Notes under the pieces: model-generated
What the model was told of the DNA's origin: nothing
The model's database searches: none
The model's input: the letters and a program-made list of their open reading frames with translations, nothing else
Shown here: one piece after another, positions 1 to 21,200 of the stretch
Layout of the letters: every line of letters starts with the position of its first letter
How positions within the stretch are numbered: position 1 is the stretch's first letter
Assembly (NCBI GenBank): GCA_003260075.1
Contig: QLIY01000428.1
Span: 1-64,000 of the forward strand
From: Phallusia mammillata
Lineage: Eukaryota; Chordata; Ascidiacea; Phlebobranchia; Ascidiidae
Length of the DNA: 64,000 nucleotides
Direction of reading: 5' to 3'
Translations under genes and position numbers: made by a program

Positions 1-518
1 CCTCCACTCATGCGTGTCCAAGAATGTCACCCATTGTTTGAAGGCGCAGTGATGTGACGTCACAAGTGTTTTTCTGCAAGACTTGTTAGCTTTGGTAACG
101 CCCACTATTTCCGCCTGACCAAAAAAAATTAACTAAATGCAAAGCGTTACGATATGTTGAATAAAGTTTGTTGGAAAACAATTTACATGACTTTGCACCG
201 TAGATGTGCAATGCGTAATGTTACGGATTAAAAACACAAATTTCACCATGAATTTTTTTTATTTCCATTCAAAAACATTTTAAATCCCATAAACCTCAGC
301 CACAACAAATTAACAATTACATATTCCGGTTTCATCTGCAGCTTAGACTGAATTGCAATACGCAGGAATACTTGGGTCGTTCGGCCAAACACAAACTGCT
401 CCGTTGTACAAAGTTCCGTTGGGACATGTCGTCACGGTGTCGATGCCACCAGCACATTGGTGGAAGATTGAGCAATCATTCGGATCCGCAAAGTTTCCGT
501 CAGCCTCACAGGTGAACC
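1..518 (-). pseudogene. Partial second copy of the chitinase 3' end (CBM14 exon)
   Basis: Positions 343-518 encode a complete chitin-binding (CBM14) terminal exon ending in AYCNSV and a stop, with its downstream flank at 1-342. The block is almost identical to 7532-8050, the last exon and 3' flank of chitinase copy 1. It stops at a single n (519), after which the sequence is unrelated. No other chitinase exon accompanies it. It is best read as the other haplotype of the same exon left at an assembly join; a real exon duplication is possible but less likely. Confidence 0.75.
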
Positions 519-1425
519 NAAGGTGCAAATTGAACACAAAAGTTTTCTTTAGGTTAAACTGAATGCTTTCAATAAATATATCAACTTTTTTCCCAGAACT
601 AGTTTCGAGCGGAAATCGGAAACCTACTCTGACGAATGCCTCAACTTTGTTTACTGTTTACGTTTTACTATCTTTCTTACTTGCATGAATAAAATATTAC
701 AATCAACACAATCTGTTGTGCGAATTAATATTCCAGGCAAAATACAGCATATTGGCTAGGAGCAAACAGACAACTATCAGATACAGAGCAGAGTACATAT
801 GACTCGTAAAAAGTTGGTGTTAAGGCAACTAAGGTTATGTGCGAAAGAGGTACAAAACCCAAATACATGGAATTGCAAAAGGAGCACCAAATATGGTTGC
901 TCATTTGATTGTGAACAGAGCAAACTTTTGTGTACATTACAAAAAAGGTACATGAATAAATTTTAAATACATGTGCGGAGCTGTTGTTTGGCAACATTGT
1001 AACATCAATTATCACTTTCAATGGAACGACTCCCTGAAGATGTTATCCTCTGTCGTATTGATTCATGTGATAGTTTTCTAACGAAAAGATGAAACACATT
1101 ATGTCCACAAACAGAAATAGGCCCACCCTAACATCACTATAACTTGACTTCGAAAATAAAACCTTCGTAGTTGAAACTAAATAGTTGACATTCTAATTGT
1201 ATATTAAAGTTTAATGTACATTACATAGCAATCATTAAAACAACATGACAATAAAATGTTTTAAATGGGAGCAGCTAATTGTTTTTGGTTCACACGTTTT
1301 CAACCAACTAAAAGCCACAACCAAGCAAAAAGTACTGAGAGTCATGATATCTCAACTATATAATACATAGATGTTCAGGTGCAGAGTTCAAAGTCAAAGT
1401 TTGGCTACTTTGAAAAACACTTTAC
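519..1425. other. AT-rich stretch without recognised gene
   Basis: Between the join at 519 and the plakin exon at 1426 I see no recognisable coding exon. The plakin gene leaves exon 1426-1615 with a donor site, so its next exon should lie here or beyond the window. No convincing plakin-like exon was found, possibly because the join at 519 has removed it. Confidence 0.5.
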
Positions 1426-4400
1426 CTGTTTTTGTACAACTTCACTTCATCATCACGAACAAGTGGAAGTAGAAGAAGATTTGTTTCCGGATCTTCCACA
1501 CATCTTTTAATAAGTTCCAAATATGTCAAGTTCTCATTTGTATTGGGGTCCAAAAATCCCTTGGTGTCATCACTTGGGTCATCTAAAGTCTGGTGAAGCC
1601 GTTCATCAAATAAACCTTTGAATATCAACAAACACAGAAATCTAGAACAATTCACCGAGACAAACCAGGAAAATACAAAAAAGACGTAACTAAGAATTGT
1701 AAATTTTGAAATATGCACAACATTAGCACTTAAAAATGTTTATGTGAACATGAGTAATTACTTGTGACACTTACCTCGCTCAAATGCAACCTCTACTGGC
1801 AATCGATGATTAGCAACCGGATCAATGATGCCTCCGGTGGCGATTTGTGCTTCCAGCAATCGAATTCCATGGTTCTCAACAATCAGCCCCTACACCAATA
1901 TAAGCACAACAATAATTAAACGTATATAATTCCCAATAAGTAACATTTTGTCCTGCATCGATAAAAAAGTTAAATAGAAAAGACTCACTCTTTTCATTGC
2001 TTGAAACAAAGACAACTTTTCATCAGACCCACGTGGAGTGTAACCGGTAACAGCTCGCTGAGCACGCACCAAAACTGCTGCAAATGCTCGATCGAGTAAG
2101 TTGTGTTCAAGTGCCTCCTCTACTGACATCTTATCGTCAGTTATCGGATCAATAATACTCCCGACAGCTGCTTGAGCTTCAAGCAAGCTCAATGCGGTAC
2201 CTGAAAACATCCAAGGCAAAATTAGGCAAAACAACAGTAAATAAGTTTAGTGGTTGACTGTGAAAAATACAACCATGATCAGATTTGTAAGCCATAGTTC
2301 TCAGAAATGTACAGTACATACAAAATGTAACAGTTAGCTCAGAAATAAAGAGACATATACAGACATGTACAGTGCATACAAAATGGTACAGTAAACATAG
2401 AAATGTACAGTTCTCTTAGAAATAAACAGTGTGTCGCAAACAGAATTGTACTGTACACAGACATGTAATATATATACAAAAATGTACAGTATTTTCAAAA
2501 AGTAAAGTAAGCACAGAAATTCATACCTCTAGAAATAATTCGCTGTTTGTGTGCGTCAAATAAAGACATCTTTTGCCCAGTTTGGTCATTAAATATTCCT
2601 GCAATTGGATATTGGCCAATCAGGAAAGGTCTCAGCTCTCTTTCCACCTCTTCCTCAGTAATCTAAACAAATTTAACATTTGCCATTACAACAAATAAAA
2701 CTAAAAAATGACGCAATAGGTAAACTTTGGAACACTACATAACGATCTGTTCATAAGTTTATAGTATAAGGCCCAAATAGTACCGGCCCAAATAAACAGC
2801 ATTTACCAAAACGTTTAAACTTTAATATACAAGTAATCTCCAATGTTTAAACACACCCAATGTTAAAGCTTCCAGTGTTTAAAACACAAACTTACCACTT
2901 GTTCTTCGAGTTCAACAACTCTTGATTCTTCTATGACTTTTGCACGAATCAAGTCCTGCAGTTTCACAGTCTTCCTCCATCCCGATTTAAACACAATATC
3001 ATCACGAGATTTCCTTCTCTCTAGGGTTCGAGGGGGAGCACTTTTCTGCACATTTGCGTTCACTAGAGGGGGTACTAGATCCTCCACACCCTCTTCTTTG
3101 ATAGCATCAGCTTTTCAAAAACATACATATTTTTTTTACTTTTCAGGCATTAGATAGACTTAAAAAATAAAGCTCTAATTATCAAAATGTTTTGAAAAAA
3201 ATGCAAGATTTGTGATTTACTGCTGTTTAAAAGCTTTAAATCTGTTGGTCTAAAATAAATTTAAAACACTTGAAATTAGTGCTAAAAGCTTTTTATTGTT
3301 ACCAGACATCAATGTATTCATATAAAGGTCCATTCAGTAATCAAAGCTGAAAACCACTGGTATAAAGATATTAATTGAACAAAAATAGTCACAGAACAAA
3401 CCATTAGATGTTTTGGAATCAGTTTCGGTCCCAATTTTTCCATCATTCTGTGTCAGTTTTCCCTCTGCTTCAATAAGCACATCATATTCCTGCCAATAAA
3501 AGCAAAATTAATAGGAACTGAGCACCACTAAATGATTATTTCATTACGGGGAGAAACAATATAGAAATATGCAAAGAATTACAGAGTTGTAATTACAAGT
3601 ACTTAAAACAAAAAGATACATTGTGATCACTTGAATGGTTTGTGGCTTTAGCATTAAATTCAAAATAATGCACTATGATCACTTGTACAGTGTGAAGTAC
3701 TCCAAACACCCCAACTTAAAAACAGGAAATTTACACACCTGTTTAATCAACACAACCACATCTTCCGTTTGGGTGCTTGTATCTTTATGTTGCTTGGATT
3801 CTGGAAAAATATTTCGTTAAACCTTGATTGAATTACAATCCACCCACAGCAACATGTCTAACCTTGAGTGGCTTCAGTTTCATGTGCAACATTGTCATAT
3901 CCGATAATCTTCCTTTCAACATCCTTTGTTGTACCTAAAAATATATATTTCATTTATAAAAAATAAGCAAATACATTAAACCAAAACACGAAAATACAAA
4001 TGCGTACATATGTTAAATATCTTTGTTAAATATATAAAAGTTTTTAGCCACAAAACTAAAGCAAAAACAGAGCTTGGATTTGCACTAACTAATAAAAACA
4101 CAAATTCGATTATCCCTACTTTGTTTTGAGCCGAATTATTACTCAAGACTGGGTAAAATTACCAATACTTTTAAGTAAGCACTAAAAACTTCAATTTTTA
4201 TTTGCATTTAGTACTTTGCAGGCTGCAGGCAACCGTGTTTGCAGCAAACAAAGTCAACAATCAAGAAATCTTTATCTGTTACATTTGCTCAATGAAGTGT
4301 GACCAAATGCGATCTAGCGTTACGCGCGCAAAAATCACTAGAGCGAAACAAGTAAGTACAACAAGAGCTTTGGAAACTCTTCAATAAAAGGAAACAATTT

Positions 4401-6113
4401 TGACAGACAAAATCTTGAAAGAATTTCTTACGATGTTTCCACAAAAATCGAAGCAGCAATAGAACAGCAAGCAAATCCACCAAAGCGATAAAGGCGATTA
4501 AATCGAGGAAGAACTCCAAATATCCGGGGCCATAATTAAAATTCAACAAATATGTCATGTTGCTTATGAAAACTGCAATTGAGATATCAAGAAGCATGTC
4601 ACTTGCACTAAAAATCCAGGTGTCACTAAACAACTGCCTTGCCACATGTAGTACGCTATCAAAACTTGGAACTAACGACATTAAACAATGCAAATTCATC
4701 TCTGGTGGCTGATACACTGGCAAACTACCACTAAGTTCGTCATACCAACAAGGCGCTGTTTCGAACATAAATGCGTCTTCATAATTCCCATGGGTGTTCG
4801 CGCAGTCGTGCTGCGGTCAATCAACGCTAATATTCCAGAATGCCTGACAACAACATCTAACAAATATATTGGCTTGAAACCCGGCCTATTCGACTTAATC
4901 CAATTCACACCACAACTTAAGTTTTGGGGCCTGTTCATTTTCGCCGCAAACCACAGGCAGCCAGTGTTCCCTCATGTGTTTACGTAATAGGCCGATTCGG
5001 CGAATCGTCACGCAAAAACGCAGATCGAACCTTGAGACCAAACCAAGCGGAAAATGGTCGGCCTGCGCCTGACAGGTTGGGGTTTACCGCAGTTCATACA
5101 ATACTAGTGTAACGCGAAAACTCCATTCAAATTTCTACTCGCCGACTGAGCCATTTTTAGGAGTTCTTCGCCTATTCACAATGACAATGGGTCAACATTT
5201 GCTTGTTCACGGACAAAATAATCTAGAATGACTTTGTTCACCAAATATCTCGCAATGTTTGGCGCAATTCACGCATGACAGGCACCAGTAATTTTAAGCC
5301 TATAAGTGTTTACCTCTTGTAAAGTAGAAAGAGCAAGGAATTATCCAAACTCAGAGCATTTGAGAACTAGTAATGAGGCCGTTAGTCAGATGTTTCATAT
5401 TTACCAGCACAATAACAGTATGTTTCTGTATTATAAGCGATGGTCCAACGCTTTGTATTCACCTTTAACCCAGTGAATTTGTGCCGCGAAATGTAAGAGA
5501 CCAATAAACGTCTCATGTTCTAAAGCTTGACGACAAAATATGAGTGTATATGACAACTCTAAATCTTTATTTTTACATTATTTGTTCCAAAAGCAGTTTG
5601 TAACAATACAGAAAAATTGAAAAAGTATTTCTTTAGCCTAATATTTTTGTGATTTTAACCCATGAAGTGTGTTTCGAACAATAGTTTAGTTTGTTCGTGG
5701 TCATATACTTTGTAACTGACCCGGCTATTTCGGGTCTAACGTTTACACTAGCTGAGAGAAATTTGCCCTACAGCAGTTAGGTTTATCACAGTGAAAACAC
5801 GGTTTATTGCGGTACTCGGAATTCCTGTGTAAATATTGCCAACGGCGATCACAATAAAAATTCGACAAAACACGAACTAATGCAAAGCAGAAATACTAAA
5901 CTTACCTTTATTTGTTCGCCAGTAACGGCGAGCAGCTAGAAAGATTGCAACCAACGTGAGGAACACTGCCATAGCCACCATTGCGCCGCCGACAATGTAC
6001 GGTGTAACCGGTTGATTAGAAGTAAGTTGGCCGCGAACTTGTAAAACACAGCTCAACACCGCCACACAGCGGTAATAACCAAAAAACTTTTTGTTCGCGA
6101 AAAATAAATCCAT
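1426..6113 (-). CDS. Membrane-anchored plakin-repeat protein (3' end missing)
   Basis: Exons, in transcript order: 6113-5906, 3934-3863, 3800-3739, 3491-3402, 3110-2896, 2662-2527, 2200-1989, 1889-1775, 1615-1426. Exon 1 encodes a signal peptide, an ectodomain of about a dozen residues and one membrane helix ([20 protein letters not shown]) followed by basic residues; its phase-1 donor fits the next exon. After a low-complexity linker come plectin/plakin repeats: [36 protein letters not shown], then GLFDERLH and the family signature [13 protein letters not shown] with LPL. Plakin repeats bind intermediate filaments, so a role in tying filaments to the plasma membrane is inferred. No actin-binding domain or spectrin repeats lie in the assembled exons. 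The last exon ends on a donor, so the protein continues. Repeat identity is secure; exon 1 linkage is inferred from phase. Confidence 0.72.
4433..4768 (-). CDS. Candidate alternative first exon of the plakin gene (membrane anchor)
   Basis: An open frame from an ATG at 4768 runs to a consensus donor (GTAAGA) at 4432. It ends with a long hydrophobic segment rich in Leu, Ile and Val ([18 protein letters not shown]) and possibly an earlier one. The donor is phase 1, the same as the upstream first exon at 5906-6113, and joins in frame to exon 3934-3863. It would give an isoform with a different anchor. It could also be a chance frame in an intron; there is no homology support. Confidence 0.45.
4769..5691. 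other. Intronic stretch between the two candidate first exons
   Basis: Nothing recognisable as an exon, RNA gene or element was seen. If 4433-4768 is a genuine alternative first exon, its promoter would lie in this stretch. Confidence 0.4.
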
Positions 6114-6675
6114 TCTTATACGATTGTTCTACCAAAGCACTATTTTAAAGTTTGTGTCTAAATGCGTAAAAATTAGAGAAAACAACAACAGGACAACAAA
6201 GATTTACGTTTCGCGCCTTTTCGACAGATGTTGTGTTATTGTTATTAAAGTGAGCGTATAGACGAGGCTGTATTTAACGAAGACGCAAATTTTACTGGGT
6301 TTTGCTTTAAAATTGCATTTATATCAATTCACTACAGTTTTTGTTTTTGTTTGCCTTAATAAGGTAACGGCGAAAACGTCAAAAATTTCTCACAAATTGC
6401 ACAAACACGTTGTAATTCCAACAGCGCACTTCACTATGTTTATTTAACAATCAGTTTATCTAACAGGCCAACAAGCTGACAAACCTCCCATACTGACCAC
6501 ATAAAATCGAGTCATCCAACTAAACCCACCCTAAACCCGATTAGCTGCTTCCCTCCACTCATGCGTGTCCAAGAATGTCACCCATTGTTTGAAGGCGCAG
6601 GGGGGGGGGCTCCCTCCTCCACTCATGCGTGTCCAAGAATGTCACCCATTGTTTGAAGGCGCAGGGGGGGGGGCT

Positions 6676-7580
6676 TCGTGGTCATATACTTTGTAACTGA
6701 GCCGGCTATTTCGGGTCTAACGTTTACACTAGCTGGGAGAAATTTGCCCTACAGCAGTTAGGTTTATCACAGTGAAAACACGGTTTATTGCGGTACTCGG
6801 AATTCCTGTGTAAATATTGCCAACGGCGATCACAATAAAAATTCGACAAAACACGAACTAATGCAAAGCAGAAATACTAAACTTACCTTTATTTGTTCGC
6901 CAGTAACGGCGAGCAGCTAGAAAGATTGCAACCAACGTGAGGAACACTGCCATAGCCACCATTGCGCCGCCGACGATGTACGGTGTAACTGGTTGATTAG
7001 AAGTAAGTTGGCCGCGAACTTGTAAAACACAGCTCAACACCGCCACACAGCGGTAATAACCAAAAAACTTTTTGTTCGCGAAAAATAAATCCATTCTTAT
7101 ACGATTGTTCTACCAAAGCACTATTTTAAAGTTTGTGTCTAAATGCGTAAAAATTAGAGAAAACAACAACAGGACAACAAAGATTTACGTTTCGCGCCTT
7201 TTCGACAGATGTTGTGTTATTGTTATTAAAGTGAGCGTATAGACGAGGCTGTATTTAACGAAGACGCAAATTTTACTGGGTTTTGCTTTAAAATGGCATT
7301 TCTATCAATTCACTACAGTTTTTGTTTTTGTTTGCCTTAATAAGGTAACGGCGAAAACGTCAAAAATTTCTCACAAATTGCACAAACACGTTGTAATTCC
7401 AACAGCGCACTTCACTATGTTTATTTAACAATCAGTTTATCTAACAGGCCAACAAGCTGACAAACCTCCCATACTGACCACATAAAATCGAGTCATCCAA
7501 CTAAACCCACCCTAAACCCGATTAGCTGCCTCCCTCCACTCATGCGTGTCCAAGAATGTCACCCATTGTTTGAAGGCGCA
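6676..7580. repeat. Near-identical second copy of 5692-6600 with the plakin first exon
   Basis: The block 5692-6600 is repeated here with only scattered single-base differences, including the first exon (6887-7094 on the minus strand, same 78-codon frame). The copies are separated by two poly-G runs (near 6601 and 6664) and by extra copies of a 49-base sequence starting cctccactcatgcgtg, also found at position 1 and near 7532. The difference level and the poly-G joins favour two haplotypes placed in series over a true tandem duplication. Confidence 0.8.
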
Positions 7581-7789
7581 GTGATGTGACGTCACAAGTG
7601 TTTTTCTGCAAGACTTGTTAGCTTTGGTAACGCCCACTATTTCCGCCTGACCAAAAAAAATTAACTAAATGCAAAGCGTTACGATATGTTGAATAAAGTT
7701 TGTTGGAAAACAATTTACATGACTTTGCACCGTAGATGTGCAATGCGTAATGTTACGGATTAAAAACACAAATTTCACCATGAATTTTT

Positions 7790-7795
7790 TTTATT
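7790..7795 (-). terminator. Polyadenylation signal of chitinase copy 1
   Basis: AATAAA on the minus strand about 80 bases after the stop codon of chitinase copy 1. Copy 2 has the equivalent signal at 18210-18215. Confidence 0.6.
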
Positions 7796-7874
7796 TCCAT
7801 TCAAAAACATTTTAAATCCCATAAACCTCAGCCACAACAAATTAACAATTACATATTCCGGTTTCATCTGCAGC

Positions 7875-17449
<9,575 letters not shown>

Positions 17450-17680
17450 CGTGAAATAAGGCGTCAACGTGGAACTAAGAGCTAATCAACAGAAACAAAA
17501 CAAACTGATTTAGTTGATACAAAACGTGTAAAGTTTGCAAAATTGCACTAGGCCTAAATTAAATTCTGGACCTAGCGCGATAAAGACTGATCTTCGGTAC
17601 ATAAATATTCATACTGTTTTGCAGACTGGCTTTGAACACGACTGTTTAAATAAACTAAACGCGTGAAGTATATTGCAAAG

Positions 17681-17689
17681 TTTTTTATA
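17681..17689 (-). promoter_or_regulatory. Candidate TATA box of chitinase copy 1
   Basis: TATAAAAAA on the minus strand, 232 bases upstream of the start codon. Copy 2 has TATAAAAG (24043-24050) at almost the same distance, 224 bases, which supports both being real promoter elements with a longish 5' leader. Confidence 0.4.
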
Positions 17690-17835
17690 CAACGTCAATG
17701 TTGACTAAACAAACAGCGCAGTTGACTTTGGAAGCTAATTTGAACTTTTTACGTCACTCTTTACCGAGAACCAACATTAGATAAATGTTTGAAAACACTT
17801 TATGACGGATCGTTTAAAGTTGTTTTGAGTCTCAC

Positions 17836-17902
17836 ATTCTTGTTTCTGTCCTCCCTTCTTATGTGGTCCGCGATAAACTTCATCCCCTCCAGAGCGATTT
17901 TC
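17836..17902 (-). pseudogene. Fragment of a nicotinic receptor exon between the two chitinases
   Basis: The minus strand encodes ALEGMKFIADHIRREDRNKN followed by a donor. This closely matches the 3' half of exon 24579-24733 of the receptor gene, including the splice context. The 5' half of the exon and all other receptor exons are absent. It is a relic of the segmental duplication that produced the second chitinase, since the receptor lies directly upstream of chitinase copy 2. Confidence 0.8.
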
Positions 17903-18289
17903 CTGTGAAAATACGATAGTTCAGGAGTATCGGAAAACGATCATTTAATTCCACAATTCCTTACCTCCCAGGGGAAATATTCTATATGATGGCATCATCG
18001 AACTATAAACCAGCACTACTTCGCTTAACAATGTTAATGTCATAATTGTCGTCCTGTAATGCTCGGTTGCTGTGGCAACGCCAGAAGTTCAACTAAAACG
18101 ACTGGTGAAAGTTGTATAGTTGGCCAGCTCAAGCTAATTAAGGACATTGCGTAAAGTGCTCAAATCATGCATGTGAAAAGCGCATCACAAAATTTCACCA
18201 TGAAAGCATTTTATTCCCATTTAGAATCTACCACAGCCTCATCCACAACAAATTAACAATTATAGTTTTTTTCCGGTTTCATCTGCAGC

Positions 18290-21200
18290 TTAGACTGAAT
18301 TGCAATACGCAGGAATACTTGGGTCGTTCGGCCAAACACAAACTGCTCCGTTGTACAGAGTTCCATTGGGGCATGAAGTCACTGTGTCGGTTCCTCCCGC
18401 ACATTGGTGGAAGATTGAGCAATCATTCGGATCTGCAAAGTCCCCATCAGCATCACAGACGAACTCTAAAAGAGAGGTTAATGTTGGTCAAATTGCAAGT
18501 AGGGGGTTACAGTCGGTCATTTTGCAAGCAAAGGTTGCCAACGGCCATTTTGCAATCAGAGGTTACCATCGGTCAGTTTGCAATCAAAGGTTACTGACGG
18601 CCAGTTTGCCATTGAAGGTTACTATCGGCTAGTTTGCCAGTGGAGGTTACCATCGGTCAGTTTGCAATCAGAGGTTACTCTAGGTTAGTTTGCAAGTGGA
18701 CTTTACCATCGGTCAGTTTGCAATCAGAGGTTATTCTGCAAGAAGTGTTTGCTATCGGTTATTTTGCAAGCGGAGATTGCTAAATGGAAAGTTCGGAAAA
18801 TAGTTTTGCGTCTGAATTAATGGATATCAACTAAGGGGAAACAGAAACCTGACAAACCAAGACAAGCGAGCTTCGCACGAGAAGAAATTTTATATCGACC
18901 CTACCACTTGGTGGAGCTGTGTTCGGTGCGGTGCTTGTTGGGGGGATGGTGGTGATCGTTGCCGTGGTGCTTGGGGCGTTGGTGACAATGTGGCTGCAAT
19001 CAACGTTGTAATCCCAATCGCAATTACTGGTTACAGTGTTGAACAGCAGGCCGTTCTGCGACAAGAGGCAGTGTTAGACCGAGTGTCAAGTTGAAACGAA
19101 CAATTTCATCTTTTTAGCCTTAATCATGGCGATAAATTGAAAGGATAACCGAAGATTTACACAAGGATACTGACCGCGCAACACAGAGGCAACGTATCCT
19201 GGTGGTTGCACTGGTAATAACAATCGCAACGTTCAGGATCCGGGTATAGACCTGATGGTTTTGCGACGCACGAGAAGACACAATCCGGACCTGAAAGTTT
19301 GGAGCAAGTTAAGGTTTCTATCAGACAATGTTTATGGCCAATCCACATCCGCAACAAGTCGGTCAGTTACAAATGTTGGGGTGTTGATTCCAATCCCACC
19401 TTCGCATCTGTCTGGTGTTGGGGACGCCGGGGCCTCAGTGCTTGTCTGGGGATCAGTGGGTGACTGGGTGGCCCCCGTCGTTTTAACGGTCGTCGCCACA
19501 GTTGGAGTGGTTTCACCGGGTTGGGTTGGATNGTTGGGCCACCACGTGACAGCCGTGGTTGTCGGGGAAACGAAGCATGACGGACTCGCTTCACCGGTCA
19601 GCTCCTGGTAGATTGTCCTGAACACATTTACTGTCACAAAACTCTATTTCACGTTGTTTAAAACTTGATACAACGTAATGAGAGCTTGTAGGAACAAATT
19701 ACCACAGCTTAAAGTCTCACCTCAACAGAGGATATTTTTCTCCACAAATTGGGGGGGGGGTAGCTCCTGGTAGATTGTCCTGAACACATTTACCGTCACA
19801 AAACTCTATTTCACATTGTTTAAAACTTGATACAACGTAATGAGAGCTTGTAGGAACAAATTATCACAGCTTAAAGTCTCACCTCAACAGAGGATATTTT
19901 TCTCCACAAATTGGGGGGGGGGTCAGAAAATCCTACCTTAATGGCAATAGATTCCGTATCGTCGTATGAGATCCAGGGGGGGGGGGCCACCGAGTCCACG
20001 GTCTTTCATGTATTGGCACTGCGCAAAAATGTTCCGATGTCACTTAATAATATTTCACATGAAAGGCAAACAAACCGATTAACAAGCGATGGGATTTGAA
20101 CCCACGACCTCAGCACATTGGGCAAGTGCAATTACAAGCAGAATGTTATAGCAGATAATGTTGTTAACCAGGAAATCCTACCTTAATGGCAATAGATTCC
20201 GTATCGTCGTATGAGATCCACTGGTCGCCCACCACAAGATACGGGGCTTGGGCCGCATCGCTCCATCTTTTAGTTGTGCTTGATACCAGAGGACAAATCT
20301 GCACAAGTCATATACGGGATTTAATACAGGGATTGAGTACGTACGACAACCCTGTTTGAGTGTAATTGATCGCACGTGCGAAATATGTGCAATTGTGTAG
20401 CTATCTGCGCATAAAACAATTTATTACTGGTAGCTGCATTTGACGCTAATAACTCTTAATGTTGTTGGTGACAAAGTTTGTTTCTGTTATAATTACAATG
20501 TAAAAGCAATACATGGTTTGTACATTGGTCCACTCTGTGGAGGGTTGCCTTTGATGATCAAAAACATAACATTTGTTTTCCTATATTTGGCGTTGTCAAC
20601 TTTATGTCAAGCAACCAGCAATACAAATATGCAAACATGAATACAACCTCGTAATACGCGAGGAATCCCGCCTCCCTGGTGTAAGTCCCAGCGGCTCCAG
20701 GCCCAGTTCCATTGGCCAGCATTCCATTATTGCTGGGGTCAAGCAAGGTGTAAGTCCTAAAAAACATAATAAACACATTGAGGAGAAACTTTTGACTCTC
20801 TATTTTTCGTCTACGGCACGTGAACCAATAGAATTTAAGATATCAAATGACACTTTCCCTGTATAAGTTGGGTCATATTCTAGTTACGTAACACAAAACA
20901 ACAATTAGGGTATTTGAACAGATTCTTCACATAACAGACCTTCCGTATGTCGGCATTCCCAAGATGAGTTTGCGTGCAGGACATCCGCTGGGGGGGGGGG
21001 GCGTCACAGCCCAATCCTGAAATCAAGTTGAAAATATTTACAAATGCCAATGACACCACAGAAATACACGAAATAAAAAGGCACTGACAAAATGGAACTG
21101 CCAATAAATGTAGATAGCTTAAGTTCCATGAAAGTTAAATACAAACATTTAAACTTTTGCAGAGAAAGCCAGGATTACAACACACATCCGCAAGCGGCGC

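Noticed and set aside
5692..7580. Genuine tandem duplication of a transmembrane gene
   Set aside because: The copies differ by about as much as alleles and are separated by poly-G joins; the exon is the first exon of the plakin gene.
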